Shown: positions 25,904 through 35,169, counted from the stretch's first letter. The stretch: 64,000 nt of DNA from Oscillospiraceae bacterium (GCA_015067145.1 SVNA01000003.1:1-64000), one strand, 5' to 3'. Notes: a model not told the origin generated them from the sequence alone. Made by a program: numbers and translations.

Positions 25904-28129
25904 ATGACAAAAATTCAGACTGCGGCAAAAAGTACATATAAAACACATAAAAAAACAAAGCTGATATTTAAAGACAAACAGACAGTTATGATGTGTATAC
26001 TGTCTGTTTCGGCAGCTCACAGTAATATTCACCTTATGTCGCTTCCACTGATATTTATACTTTGCTGCAGAGACAGACAAAGCAGAAATGTATCTGCTGT
26101 TATAACGGTTTTATATCTTGGTGCAAATGCAGTTTCAAACAGCTTTTATGTGCCATATATGTCTTTTGTGTTTGTGTATATCGTGGCAGAGTACCTGCTC
26201 AAAAGAAATAAACAGACAGCACTGTACAGTGCAGCACTGCTGTTTGCGGCAGTAAAGGGATATGTGCTGACATTTGGTTTTTCAGATGTTTACAAAGCAG
26301 TATTTATTATGGAAATTGTTTCCTTTCTCCTTGCTCCGCAGATGATAAAAAGCGGAGCAGAGCTGCTGCGTGAAAATGCGGCAATAGCATCTTCGGTTCA
26401 GCTTGCGGAATGTGCAGTGGCTGTTGTTGCAACAGCTCTTGCCTTAAGCGGTATAAAAATATGGGGAGTGGATATTCCTGTGTGTTTCCTTATGTCGCTG
26501 TGTTTTTTCTATTCGGCAAAGGACAACATAGCTTTGTCAATGCTGTCGGTTATAGCAGCGGTGTTTATGCAGTGGCAGAGTGTTGATTTTCCCTTTATCT
26601 TTGCAGGGTTTATGGCTGTTGGTTTTGCATCCTTTGCACTTTTACAGCGGGGCTATGCAGGTTATTTCACTCTGATTGCAGTTTCCTTTGGTGTAACTCT
26701 TGCATTTATAACGCAATTCAACAGTTTTATCTTTCTCATCACCACATCAATTTCTCTCACAGTGTGTTTTGCTGCAGCAAGATATCACAGCCTGCCTGTA
26801 AAAATCACAGGGGAAGAAACGGTGGGAGAAAAAGATTATCTCACTCTTATGGCTAATGTGGACAGGCTGGGCAGGGCATTTCGCTTTCTTGGCAACACGG
26901 TGACAGATATATCAAACCTTATAGCTAAAGACGATGTTTCAAAAGATATACAGAATATCGTCGCCAATGAAATCTGCCGCAGATGCAGAAACAACCATAT
27001 CTGCTGGCAGCAGTACTATGACCATACCCAGCAGCAGTTTTCTTCCTTTGAATATGCACTATGGAAAGGCAAACCTTTTGATTTTGACAGATTGTTCCTC
27101 GAAAGGTGCGATAAATCTCCTCAGATTATACAAAGCTTTACCTCTGCCCACAGGCTGCTTTCTACCCGAAGACTGATACATCAGGCGGGCAGACACCAGC
27201 AGCAGATGCTTCAGAATCAGTTTTTCACAATGGCACAGACTTTGCAGGATATTGTATACCGTTCAAAACGCAGCGGTATTGCCAATACTGCATTTACCCA
27301 CACTATGAACAGTTTTTTGCTGGCGATGGGTAAAAAAATTAACTATTGTCTGTGTTTTCAGAATAAAAACCGATGTATTATCAGCATAAATGAATATTTT
27401 TTGCCGGCCGAAACTGACAGAATAAAGCTGAAACTTGAGAGTATATATAACAAAAGATTTGCTCCGCCTTCAATGGAGAATGAAGATGACGGGTTTCTGT
27501 ACACTTTTTGTGAAGTTCCGCAGTTTTCCGCAGAGGTATCGTATAAAAGCAAAAGTAGGTACAGCACCTGCGGTGACATATGCGAAGAGTTCGCCGCAGA
27601 TGAATATACATATATCATCCTCACCGACGGCATGGGTACAGGCAGCTTTGCGGCGGCGGAAAGCCGTACAGCAGTGGCTATGCTTAAAAGTCTGATGACA
27701 GCGGGGATAACCCCAAAAACCGCAGTGGATATAACAAATATAGCCCTCAATCTCAAGGGTACAGGCCAGTCCTGTGTGGCACTGGATATTTTGCAGATTA
27801 ACTGTTACAGCGGCGAAGGTGTGCTGTACAAGGCGGGGGCAGCACCATCGGTGATAATAAATTCAGGAAAGAGCAGAAATATATATAAGGACAGTCTGCC
27901 TGTAGGTATTTTAAAGGATACAAAGCTGGCAGAAGAGGACTTTATCCTGAAAAATGGTGACACCGTTATAATGATGTCAGATGGTATAAAACTGGAAAGG
28001 CCGGCAGTACAGAAGATAACCCTTATGTCGGAAAAATGCAGCACAGAGCAGCTGGCAGAATATGTAATGTCGCAGCAGAACAGCACTGATGATGCAACGG
28101 TGGCGGTTATAAAACTGACGAGGTGTTGA
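25904..28129 (+). CDS. spoIIE: Stage II sporulation protein E-like phosphatase
   Basis: 741 residues. The N-terminal third is a block of about 8-10 membrane segments (residues 30-290). A central regulatory region (about 310-520) contains a conserved Cys cluster (CRRCRNNHICW), and a PP2C phosphatase fills the C-terminus (YIILTDGMGTGSFAAAESRTA, VIMMSDGI, DDATVAVI). SpoIIE dephosphorylates SpoIIAA to activate sigma-F in the forespore and helps place the polar septum. Its presence indicates a spore-forming lineage. ATG 25904 is preceded by AGAGGA. It is monocistronic. Confidence 0.93.
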   Translation: MTKIQTAAKSTYKTHKKTKLIFKDKQTVMMCILSVSAAHSNIHLMSLPLIFILCCRDRQSRNVSAVITVLYLGANAVSNSFYVPYMSFVFVYIVAEYLLKRNKQTALYSAALLFAAVKGYVLTFGFSDVYKAVFIMEIVSFLLAPQMIKSGAELLRENAAIASSVQLAECAVAVVATALALSGIKIWGVDIPVCFLMSLCFFYSAKDNIALSMLSVIAAVFMQWQSVDFPFIFAGFMAVGFASFALLQRGYAGYFTLIAVSFGVTLAFITQFNSFIFLITTSISLTVCFAAARYHSLPVKITGEETVGEKDYLTLMANVDRLGRAFRFLGNTVTDISNLIAKDDVSKDIQNIVANEICRRCRNNHICWQQYYDHTQQQFSSFEYALWKGKPFDFDRLFLERCDKSPQIIQSFTSAHRLLSTRRLIHQAGRHQQQMLQNQFFTMAQTLQDIVYRSKRSGIANTAFTHTMNSFLLAMGKKINYCLCFQNKNRCIISINEYFLPAETDRIKLKLESIYNKRFAPPSMENEDDGFLYTFCEVPQFSAEVSYKSKSRYSTCGDICEEFAADEYTYIILTDGMGTGSFAAAESRTAVAMLKSLMTAGITPKTAVDITNIALNLKGTGQSCVALDILQINCYSGEGVLYKAGAAPSVIINSGKSRNIYKDSLPVGILKDTKLAEEDFILKNGDTVIMMSDGIKLERPAVQKITLMSEKCSTEQLAEYVMSQQNSTDDATVAVIKLTRC

Positions 28130-28180
28130 CCCAAAAACAATGAATAACAGACAGACATAATATATCCCCCTAAAAAAGAA

Positions 28181-28209
28181 AAACACCTGTTTTTTTACAG
28201 GTGTTTTTT
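28181..28209. terminator. Bidirectional terminator between spoIIE and the DUF1904 gene
   Basis: A 10-bp stem (28181-28190 with 28197-28206) with T runs on both strands. Confidence 0.85.
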
Positions 28210-28266
28210 CTTTATGTAACTGAATGTTGTGATAAATTGCGGCGATATATCATATCGCTTTTACGG

Positions 28267-28593
28267 CTAACACTTTTCGCCGTTTTCGTAGTATCTGTCC
28301 TCTTCAAAGATGTGGAAGCTTATCTGGTCGGCATAAAAACCCATCTTTTCAAACTGTCTGTGGAGATATTTTGCCACCTTGTCCTGAACTTCCATAGGTC
28401 TTTCAAACCACCACACCTGAACAACAGGACAGTGTTTGATTCTGCCGCCTTCGTCATAAAAACGGCTGTGGATAAGGTCGAAAACAAACCAGTCACTTGG
28501 ACAGCCCACAATTCTGGCAAGCTCTGGTGCAGCTTTGACGCTGAGCTCGGCACATTGTTCCTGAGTGATACCTTTAATGATAATCTGAGGCAT
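28267..28593 (-). CDS. DUF1904 family protein
   Basis: 108 residues. The pattern MPQIIIKGITQEQCAELS...PELARIVGCPSDWFVFDL...VQVWWFERP...SFHIFEEDRYYENGEKC fits the DUF1904 family, which resembles the tautomerase fold (a beta-alpha-beta starting at Pro2), although a catalytic role is not established. ATG 28593 after AAAGAGGG. Monocistronic between two terminators. Confidence 0.82.
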   Translation of the reverse strand: MPQIIIKGITQEQCAELSVKAAPELARIVGCPSDWFVFDLIHSRFYDEGGRIKHCPVVQVWWFERPMEVQDKVAKYLHRQFEKMGFYADQISFHIFEEDRYYENGEKC

Positions 28594-28721
28594 AATAAAA
28601 CCCTCTTTTCTTTTTTCTTGATTTAATCATACACCTTTACACAGAATTAAACCATTGAGAGAAAAATCTTATATATGGATTAAAAGGGCATTTTGATAAC
28701 AGATAAATGAGATTAAGACAC

Positions 28722-28749
28722 AAAAAAGGACGTATTTTCCAATACGTCC
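28722..28749 (-). terminator. Terminator of the FucNAc glycan operon
   Basis: A 9-bp stem (28728-28736 with 28741-28749) is followed on the minus strand by TTTTTTG. It lies 10 nt past the DUF2304 stop. Confidence 0.9.
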
Positions 28750-28758
28750 CATGATTTT

Positions 28759-29127
28759 TTATTTATTCAGCTTTTCTTCCAGTTCACGCACTCTTTTTTC
28801 CAGAATGGCGTTTGCCTGTGCCAGCTGTTTTATTTTTTTGCTGAAGCCCGAAATCACTGCCGAAACGGAGAGCAGAATCAGCAGAATAAAGATTATCTGT
28901 GTAAAAAAGATAAAGTTTACAGGGTCAATCACTCCCGCAATATCGTTGAGCACCAGCACTGTGTAAGGAAAGCATGCAAATATAATCATACACAAACTGA
29001 ATGCCAGCCATATAATTGAATATTTAACCTCCAGCTTGCCTTTTTTCATAAGATAAAGGATAAACAGCAGAAAGGCAACCGAGCCAAGAATAACTATGGC
29101 ATGGAGAGAAAAATCCATTGGTTTCAT
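28759..29127 (-). CDS. DUF2304 small membrane protein
   Basis: 122 residues with three membrane helices (about 8-24, 36-56, 70-92) and a C-terminal coiled coil (KIKQLAQANAILEKRVRELEEKLNK). DUF2304 genes commonly sit next to a Dpm1-like glycosyltransferase in cell-surface glycan operons, as here; the start is 3 nt after the stop of that gene. It probably helps anchor or assist the transferase. Last gene of the operon. Confidence 0.85.
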   Translation of the reverse strand: MKPMDFSLHAIVILGSVAFLLFILYLMKKGKLEVKYSIIWLAFSLCMIIFACFPYTVLVLNDIAGVIDPVNFIFFTQIIFILLILLSVSAVISGFSKKIKQLAQANAILEKRVRELEEKLNK

Positions 29128-29130
29128 AAT

Positions 29131-29841
29131 TTATTTACCGCCTTTCTTTCCTGTAAAGGAGATTCTGTTTACAACAAGTGCAAGACAGACTTTAATCATA
29201 TAGTATGCACTTTTAAGACTTCTTATAGAGGAAACGCCGCCCTGTCGTTCTTCCATAACAACAGCCACTTCGCCAACGGAAAATCCGTTTACGATACAGG
29301 CCATAATTGCTTCCGGTTCAGGGTAATCATCGGCATAGTTTTTTGCAAAAAATTCAATCAGCTTTCTGTTGCAGGCCCTGAAACCGCTGGTGGTGTCCTT
29401 AATGCGTTTGCCTGTCAGCAGCAGAATAAATGTGGAGATTATGTTGATGCCGAAACGTCGCATAAAGCTGGTCTGAAAACCCTCTTTTTCAATAAAGCGG
29501 CTGCCTATTGCCATATCAAATCTGCCCTCTGCAACAGGTGCAATAACTCTGGAAAGGTATTTAGGGTCGTGCTGACCGTCACCGTCCATCTGTACAGCAA
29601 TATCATAGCCGTACTGCTGTGCGTAGAGATAACCCGCCTGTACACCGCCGCCGATGCCAAGATTGATAGGGTTGTTGATATAATTAAAGCCGTTTTCCTT
29701 TAATATTTTTTCTGTATCGTCTGTAGAGCAGTCGTTTACAATCAGATAATCAACCTGTGGTGCGTTGCTTTTCAGATTGTCTATAACCCTCACAATGCTG
29801 TCCTGCTCGTTGTAGCAGGGGATAATAACCAGCGTTTTCAA
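29131..29841 (-). CDS. GT2 glycosyltransferase (Dpm1-like)
   Basis: 236 residues with a GT-A fold: IPCYNEQDSI, LIVNDCSTDD, NLGIGGGVQAG and the metal-binding QMDGDGQHDP. It is similar to polyprenyl-phosphate sugar transferases but ends with at most one membrane-associated helix (SAYYMIKVCLALVVN). It probably transfers a sugar to undecaprenyl phosphate or adds to the glycan. Start is TTG 29841 with GGAGGA 8 nt upstream. Confidence 0.87.
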   Translation of the reverse strand: MKTLVIIPCYNEQDSIVRVIDNLKSNAPQVDYLIVNDCSTDDTEKILKENGFNYINNPINLGIGGGVQAGYLYAQQYGYDIAVQMDGDGQHDPKYLSRVIAPVAEGRFDMAIGSRFIEKEGFQTSFMRRFGINIISTFILLLTGKRIKDTTSGFRACNRKLIEFFAKNYADDYPEPEAIMACIVNGFSVGEVAVVMEERQGGVSSIRSLKSAYYMIKVCLALVVNRISFTGKKGGK

Positions 29842-29865
29842 AGGAAAATCCTCCGTAAATAAGTT

Positions 29866-31086
29866 TTAATCAAAGATAAAATTCATAAGCTGTACCAGCA
29901 CTTTGTTGCGTTCGTGGTGGCTGAGATGATAACTGAAAGCGTTTTCGCCCAGCTGTTTTCTGTCTTCAGGTGACATATTGTACAGCGTTTTTATATTTTC
30001 AAAAAGCTGTTTGCTGTTGCCGCTTTCGCCTGTAAGGCCCGCATTTGCTTTTTCGATAACCATACTGCCCTCACCGTCAATACAGGTGATGACAGGTCTT
30101 CTGCCCGCCATATAGCTTGTAACCTTTGCAGGTATGGTAAGGCCGATAAGGTCGCTTTTTGCAAGGGGAGCAAAGAGACAGTCGGCAAGGGTGTGGTATA
30201 CAGGCATATCAGTAACAGACTTGGAGCCGAGAAAATCAAAATAGTCCGCCACATGTTTTTCAGAGGCGTAACTTTCGATATCTTTTCGGGACATACCATC
30301 GCCTACGATGATAAATTTCACATCGTTTATTCCGTTTTCTTTTAAAAGCACAGCGCTGTCCACTGCAACTTCAAGGTTCTGTGCGGGGCTTATGTTGCCG
30401 GCATATACAATTTTGAAATAATCCTTGTATTTTTCGCACAGTGCTTTGTCTGCGATTTCCTGTTCGTAGAACTTTTCGCAGTACTGTGGGATAACCGCAA
30501 TATTTTCGCTGCTTTTGCCTGTAACCTCCATCAGCTTGTCCTTTAAGGAGGGGCTCATGGCAATCAGCCTGTCACTTTTTTTATAGTGCCAGTGGCTTGT
30601 AACTTCGCACACCTTCTGCAGAAATCTGTTCTGTATCGGCAACACGGAGTACAGATTTTCAGGCCACAGGTCAAGTACGTATGTAGTCAGTGGGACTTTT
30701 TTCAGCTTTGAGTATACTATGGCAGGAAAAATCATATACACAGGGCTGGTTTCGTAGCAGAAAACAGCATCGTATTTTTGGCCGAGGAAAGATAAAATCT
30801 TAAAACTGGCAAAAAACGGATAGGAGATGTAGTTTAGAAAAATTCTTATGGAAGAATTGCCCTTTCTTGTTATCTCCCAGCATCTGTGTACATTGACGCC
30901 TTTGTAATTTTGTTTTAAATTTTTGAAAAAGCCGTAGCCTTCGGGAATATTGCCGTTGGGATAGTTAGGTATGCCGCAAAGCACGTCAACCTCGATATCA
31001 TTTTCGGCAAAGCCCTGGGCAATATCGCTTATACGGAAATTTTCAGGCCAGAAGTGCTGGCTTATAATCAGAATTCGTTTTTTCAA
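29866..31086 (-). CDS. GT4 glycosyltransferase, WbuB (L-FucNAc transferase) type
   Basis: 406 residues with GT-B fold. The N-terminus ILIISQHFWPENFRISDIAQGF...VLCGIPNYPNG and the later ETSPVYM...DLWPENL are hallmarks of the WbuB/FnlD group that transfers L-FucNAc. The donor loop (VGDGMSRKDIE, then APLAKSDLIGLTIPAKVTSYMAGRRPVI) is intact. Its position just after the UDP-L-FucNAc genes supports this acceptor-side role. Start is TTG 31086 with an AGGA site; it is separated from the epimerase gene by 134 bp, unlike the tight spacing elsewhere in this operon. Confidence 0.88.
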   Translation of the reverse strand: MKKRILIISQHFWPENFRISDIAQGFAENDIEVDVLCGIPNYPNGNIPEGYGFFKNLKQNYKGVNVHRCWEITRKGNSSIRIFLNYISYPFFASFKILSFLGQKYDAVFCYETSPVYMIFPAIVYSKLKKVPLTTYVLDLWPENLYSVLPIQNRFLQKVCEVTSHWHYKKSDRLIAMSPSLKDKLMEVTGKSSENIAVIPQYCEKFYEQEIADKALCEKYKDYFKIVYAGNISPAQNLEVAVDSAVLLKENGINDVKFIIVGDGMSRKDIESYASEKHVADYFDFLGSKSVTDMPVYHTLADCLFAPLAKSDLIGLTIPAKVTSYMAGRRPVITCIDGEGSMVIEKANAGLTGESGNSKQLFENIKTLYNMSPEDRKQLGENAFSYHLSHHERNKVLVQLMNFIFD

Positions 31087-31220
31087 AGTGAGTTCCTGTA
31101 TTCTAATTAATGTATATTGCAGGGAACGGCGTCCTCGGCGTCCCGCTCAAAAGCATAGCTTTGTGCAGCGGACAGGCAGATGTACCCATCCGCTTCGGTG
31201 CAGACATAAAGGTGAAAGAA
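31087..31220. repeat. GC-richer intergenic insert, possible dispersed repeat
   Basis: The 134 bp between the FucNAc epimerase and GT4 genes include a core (about 31120-31200) visibly richer in G+C than the surrounding spacers. It is open on the minus strand (TEADGYICLSAAQSYAFERDAEDAVPCNIH) and the plus strand but has no ribosome-binding site. I have the impression that such peptides appear in many Clostridia genomes as mis-called ORFs, which would make this a copy of a short non-coding repeat. There is no evidence of a gene. Confidence 0.4.
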
Positions 31221-32363
31221 TTAATACTTTCTCCACACCATTTTGTTTACCACGCCTGTGTAGCTCTGGATAAGCTTTACAACCTTTGTGGAAACATTTT
31301 CATCTGTATAGTTTGGCACAGGGATGCCGTAGTCGCCGTTTTTGTTCATCTCAACAGCTGTGTCAACCGCCTGCAGCACCTGTTCTGTTGTAATACCTGC
31401 AAGGATAAAGTTGCCTTTGTCCAGAGCTTCCGGTCTTTCTGTGGAGGTGCGGATGCACACAGCAGGGAAAGGATTGCCAACAGAGAGGAAGAAGCTGCTT
31501 TCTTCCGGCAGAGTGCCTGAGTCGGAAACAACTGCAAATGCGTTCATCTGCAGATTGTTGTAGTCGTGGAAGCCAAGAGGCTTGTTCTGGATAACACGCT
31601 TGTCAAACACAAAACCACGCTGTGCAATAAATTTTGCACTTCTTGGGTGACAGGAATAGAGGATAGGCATATCGTACTTTTCTGCCATTGCATTTACTGC
31701 GTTCATCAGGTTGAAGAAGTTCTGTTCTGTGTCGATGTTTTCTTCTCTGTGGGCAGAAAGCAGAATATATTTTCCTTTTTCAAGGCCCAGCTTGTCCAGA
31801 ATATCGGAAGCCTTTATCTGTTCCAGATTTTCGTGCAGCACTTCTGCCATAGGGCTGCCTGTAACATAGGTGCGTTCCTTTGCTGTGCCCTCGCTGTTCA
31901 GATAACGGCGTGCGTGTTCGGAATAGCACAGGTTTACATCTGCAATATGGTCAACAATTCTGCGGTTGGTTTCTTCAGGCAGACATTCATCAAAGCAACG
32001 GTTGCCGGCTTCCATGTGGAAGATAGGAATATGCAGTCTCTTTGCACCGATAGCGGAAAGACAGCTGTTTGTGTCCCCAAGGATAAGCAGTGCGTCAGGC
32101 TGCTGCTCCACCATAAGTGCATAGGATTTTGCAATGATATTGCCTATTGTTTCTCCAAGGTCCTTGCCTACAGCATCAAGATAGAAATCAGGTGCACGCA
32201 ACCCCAGGTCATCAAAGAAAACCTGGTTCAGCTCGTAGTCATAGTTCTGGCCTGTGTGTACAAGAATCTGGTCAAAATATTTATCACATTTTTTGATAAC
32301 GGCAGCAAGACGGATGATTTCCGGTCTTGTACCGATGATTGTCATAAGTTTCAGCTTGCTCAT
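31221..32363 (-). CDS. fnlC: UDP-N-acetylglucosamine 2-epimerase-like (UDP-L-FucNAc synthesis)
   Basis: 380 residues, the WecB fold: MTIIGTRPEIIRLAAVI, HTGQNYDYELNQVFF, GDTNSCLSAIGAKR, HMEAGNRC, then LSAHREENID and SDSGTLPEESS. In the FnlA/B/C (CapE/F/G, WbjB/C/D) pathway this enzyme makes the last C2 epimerisation to give UDP-L-FucNAc. The two preceding pathway genes lie upstream in the same operon. ATG 32363 after GGAG, 4 nt past the acetyltransferase gene. Confidence 0.92.
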   Translation of the reverse strand: MSKLKLMTIIGTRPEIIRLAAVIKKCDKYFDQILVHTGQNYDYELNQVFFDDLGLRAPDFYLDAVGKDLGETIGNIIAKSYALMVEQQPDALLILGDTNSCLSAIGAKRLHIPIFHMEAGNRCFDECLPEETNRRIVDHIADVNLCYSEHARRYLNSEGTAKERTYVTGSPMAEVLHENLEQIKASDILDKLGLEKGKYILLSAHREENIDTEQNFFNLMNAVNAMAEKYDMPILYSCHPRSAKFIAQRGFVFDKRVIQNKPLGFHDYNNLQMNAFAVVSDSGTLPEESSFFLSVGNPFPAVCIRTSTERPEALDKGNFILAGITTEQVLQAVDTAVEMNKNGDYGIPVPNYTDENVSTKVVKLIQSYTGVVNKMVWRKY

Positions 32364-32367
32364 TTTA

Positions 32368-32886
32368 TTACTCCATAATGAAAGTGTTATTGAATATTAC
32401 CTGGCCTGCTTCGATTTTTGCAAACGGTGCAATGCGGTTGTAAGCTTTAACCACGCTGTTGATGCACAGATGTACACCCTTTTCGATAACTACATCGTGA
32501 TCCACCACAGCACCAAAGTTTACAATGCAGCCTGTTCGCACAACAGCGGTGGTGTTAACCACTGCCTGAGGAAGCACAGCACAGCCTTTTTCTATCAGTG
32601 CATTGGGGCTTACATAAGCTGACGGATGGATAATTGTGGCAACCTGTGCTTTTGCACCGTTGAAAGTATATATCCATTCAACACGCAGATTGTTGTTGCC
32701 AAAGGCAGGGTAAAACCAGGTGTTTTCGTCTATGTAGTTCACATAGTCCTTGCATACACCCTTTACTCTTTCGTCCTTTGCGTTGTCATCAAGAAAGATG
32801 ATATCGTCATACATTTCTGCAGATGTCACAACGTCTGCCACAGTTTTGCCATAGCCGCCAAAGCCAAGAATAACCAATCTTTTCAT
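32368..32886 (-). CDS. PglD-like sugar acetyltransferase
   Basis: 172 residues. A short Rossmann-like N-terminal domain (LVILGFGGYGKTVADVV) is followed by left-handed beta-helix hexapeptide turns from about residue 85 (HPSAYVSPNALIEKGCAVLPQAVVN). The catalytic His context is VVDHDVVIEKGVHL. It is shorter than typical PglD by 20-30 residues, losing the last coils (usually ending in a P-G-N-PAR motif). It sits inside the UDP-FucNAc gene set, which suggests acetylation of an amino sugar in the same glycan. It starts 1 nt after the preceding stop, with AAGGTGGA as ribosome site. Confidence 0.82.
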   Translation of the reverse strand: MKRLVILGFGGYGKTVADVVTSAEMYDDIIFLDDNAKDERVKGVCKDYVNYIDENTWFYPAFGNNNLRVEWIYTFNGAKAQVATIIHPSAYVSPNALIEKGCAVLPQAVVNTTAVVRTGCIVNFGAVVDHDVVIEKGVHLCINSVVKAYNRIAPFAKIEAGQVIFNNTFIME

Positions 32887-32887
32887 A

Positions 32888-34006
32888 TTACAAATCCACC
32901 TTTGTATAGTATGTGTCAGGGTTCTGAGGGTCGAATATCTGGTTGGACCAGAACAGGCAGATCATCTCTTCATCGCCTGTGTTTGTAATATTGTGTGTGT
33001 AGCCTACAGGAATGTCCACCACTGTCGGCTCGTCACCGCATACATCATAGCGGATAATATCGTTTGTAATCATATGGCGGAAACTGATTGTAGCCCTGCC
33101 TTTGATAACAAAGAATTTTTCCACCTTTGTGTGATGCCAGTGGTCACCGCGGGTGATACCCGGTTTTGTTGTAGAGATAAAAATCTGTCCGAAGCTTTCG
33201 CTCTTGATAAACTCTGCCAGCCAGCCGCGGTTGTCCTCGTTTTTCCTCAGTTTGTAGGAGAAGTTGTCTGTGTCAAGGTAGGACAGATATGTGCCGTAGA
33301 GACGCTGTTCCATAAGGCCGTTGAGGTTTGGCATAACCAGAGTGTCGCGGTTTCTGCCAAAGCTTTCGATTGTTTTTGCCAGTTTACCCAGAGTAATTTT
33401 GTGGAGAGTGTCGATTTCAAAGAAACCTTCATGGTAGTCGGCTGTGTTCTCCATAATATCAACAAACTTTGCCACAACATCGTCGATGTAGCACAGTGTC
33501 AGTTCTCTGTCAGGGTCATTTATCTGTAAAGGCAGGCCGTGTGCCACGTTGTGACAGAAGGTTGCCACAACTGTGTTGTAGTTTGGCCGGCTCCATTTGC
33601 CGAAAACGCCGTAAAGACGCACAATAAACGCAGGGTTAAAGCCGTTTGCAAGGAACAAATCTTCACCCATCTTTTTGCTTTTGCCGTAATCGTTGTCCAA
33701 AAGTGCCTGAATGGAGGAGGAAACGATTACAGGACAAGGATTATCTGCTTTTTTGAGAGTGTCCAGCAGCTTTGCGGAAAAATCTGTGTTGCCCTCGTAA
33801 AATTCTTTTGTGTCAACAGGGCGGTTTACCCCTGCAAGATGAAACACAAAGTCACAGTCTGAACAGTATCTTTCCAGTTCTTCTGCTGTGGAATCTCTGT
33901 CGTAGAGATAAAGGTCTGTATAACCTTTCTGCAAAAGTGTGGCGGTCAGGTTTTTGCCCACAAAGCCCCCTGCACCTGTGATCAAAATCTTTTTATTATT
34001 TTCCAA
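32888..34006 (-). CDS. fnlB: CapF/FnlB-type SDR-cupin reductase
   Basis: 372 residues. An N-terminal SDR domain (ILITGAGGFVGKNLTATLL) is followed by a C-terminal zinc cupin (about 265-372: TTKPGITRGDHWHHTKVEKFFVIKGRATISF...HNITNTGDEEM). This two-domain build is specific to CapF/WbjC/FnlB, which epimerises C3 and reduces C4 of the keto-sugar from FnlA. The start is TTG 34006, overlapping the end of fnlA by 11 nt, with GAGGAG in the fnlA coding region. Confidence 0.93.
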   Translation of the reverse strand: MENNKKILITGAGGFVGKNLTATLLQKGYTDLYLYDRDSTAEELERYCSDCDFVFHLAGVNRPVDTKEFYEGNTDFSAKLLDTLKKADNPCPVIVSSSIQALLDNDYGKSKKMGEDLFLANGFNPAFIVRLYGVFGKWSRPNYNTVVATFCHNVAHGLPLQINDPDRELTLCYIDDVVAKFVDIMENTADYHEGFFEIDTLHKITLGKLAKTIESFGRNRDTLVMPNLNGLMEQRLYGTYLSYLDTDNFSYKLRKNEDNRGWLAEFIKSESFGQIFISTTKPGITRGDHWHHTKVEKFFVIKGRATISFRHMITNDIIRYDVCGDEPTVVDIPVGYTHNITNTGDEEMICLFWSNQIFDPQNPDTYYTKVDL

Positions 34007-35042
34007 GTTTAGCCAGCTCCTCTTTGATGTAGTCTGTTGTCATCATCTTTGCCTTAGTGCCTTCAATGTCAAGGCGTTCTGTGTTGTGGCTGTTGTACTG
34101 GTGAAGAACCTTTTCTTCTGTTCTGCCCTCTACAAAGTATTTGTCGTAGTTAAGGTCACGGTTGTCGGCAGGCACACGGTAGTAGCCGCCCATGTCGATA
34201 GCCTTTGCGGCTTCTTCTTCTGTGAGCAGTGTTTCGTACAGTTTTTCGCCGTGTCTTTCGCCGATAATTCTGATGCCTGTGTCGCCGAACAGTTCCTGTG
34301 TTGCTTTTGCAAGGTCGCCGATTGTGCATGCAGGAGATTTCTGAACAAACAAATCACCTGCCTGTCCGTGTGTGAATGCAAACACAACAAGGTCAACAGC
34401 TTCGTCAAGGTTCATAAGAAAGCGTGTCATATCAGGATTTGTGATTGTAAGAGGCTTGCCCTGTCTTATCTGTTCACGGAAAAGAGGAATAACACTGCCG
34501 CGGCTGCACATAACGTTGCCGTATCTTGTACAGCAGATTGTTGTTTTTTCAGGGTCAACTGTTCTGGATTTTGCCACGATAACCTTTTCCATCATAGCTT
34601 TGGAGATGCCCATTGCATTGATAGGATAAGCTGCTTTGTCTGTAGAAAGACAAACCACTCTTTTTACACCGTGACGGATTGCACTTGTCAGAACATTTTC
34701 TGTACCCAGCACGTTGGTTTTAACAGCTTCCACAGGGAAGAACTCGCAGGAAGGAACCTGTTTAAGTGCTGCGGCATGGAAGATGAAGTCAACACCGCTC
34801 ATAGCGTTGTCAACGCTGTTGATATCCCTTACATCACCGATGTAGAATTTAACCTTCTGGCTTTCAACAGGGTACTGCACCTGCAGGTCGTGACGCATAT
34901 CGTCCTGTTTCTTTTCATCGCGGGAGAAGATGCGGATTTCGCCGATATCTGTTGTCAGAAAGTGTTTGAGTACTGTGTGGCCAAAGCTGCCTGTACCACC
35001 TGTAATCAAAAGAGTTTTACCTGTAAAAACTGAATTTGACAT
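33996..35042 (-). CDS. fnlA: UDP-GlcNAc 4,6-dehydratase/5-epimerase (CapE/FnlA type)
   Basis: 348 residues, extended SDR. The NAD loop is ITGGTGSFGHTVLKHF. The usual catalytic Tyr of YxxxK is replaced by Met (NAMGISKAMME), which is characteristic of the CapE/FlaA1-like inverting dehydratases. It begins UDP-L-FucNAc synthesis from UDP-GlcNAc. The ATG at 35042 has TTTGGAGG 8 nt upstream, better than the in-frame ATG at 35063. First gene of the operon; no convincing promoter seen in the 225-bp divergent spacer. Confidence 0.94.
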   Translation of the reverse strand: MSNSVFTGKTLLITGGTGSFGHTVLKHFLTTDIGEIRIFSRDEKKQDDMRHDLQVQYPVESQKVKFYIGDVRDINSVDNAMSGVDFIFHAAALKQVPSCEFFPVEAVKTNVLGTENVLTSAIRHGVKRVVCLSTDKAAYPINAMGISKAMMEKVIVAKSRTVDPEKTTICCTRYGNVMCSRGSVIPLFREQIRQGKPLTITNPDMTRFLMNLDEAVDLVVFAFTHGQAGDLFVQKSPACTIGDLAKATQELFGDTGIRIIGERHGEKLYETLLTEEEAAKAIDMGGYYRVPADNRDLNYDKYFVEGRTEEKVLHQYNSHNTERLDIEGTKAKMMTTDYIKEELAKLGK

Positions 35043-35169
35043 AAATTTTATCCTCCAAAGCATAGCTTTTAATTAACTAAATAAATATGCAGACGCATAT
35101 ATTCAATTTATTCTAACATATTTTTTGCAATATTAAAAGTATATAAAGTAAAAATGCTATAAAAAAGTG

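Noticed and set aside
31110-31520. Plus-strand ORF across the fnlC 3' end
   Set aside because: It has no ribosome site and is mostly antisense to fnlC. Its first part belongs to the GC-rich spacer reported as a possible repeat.
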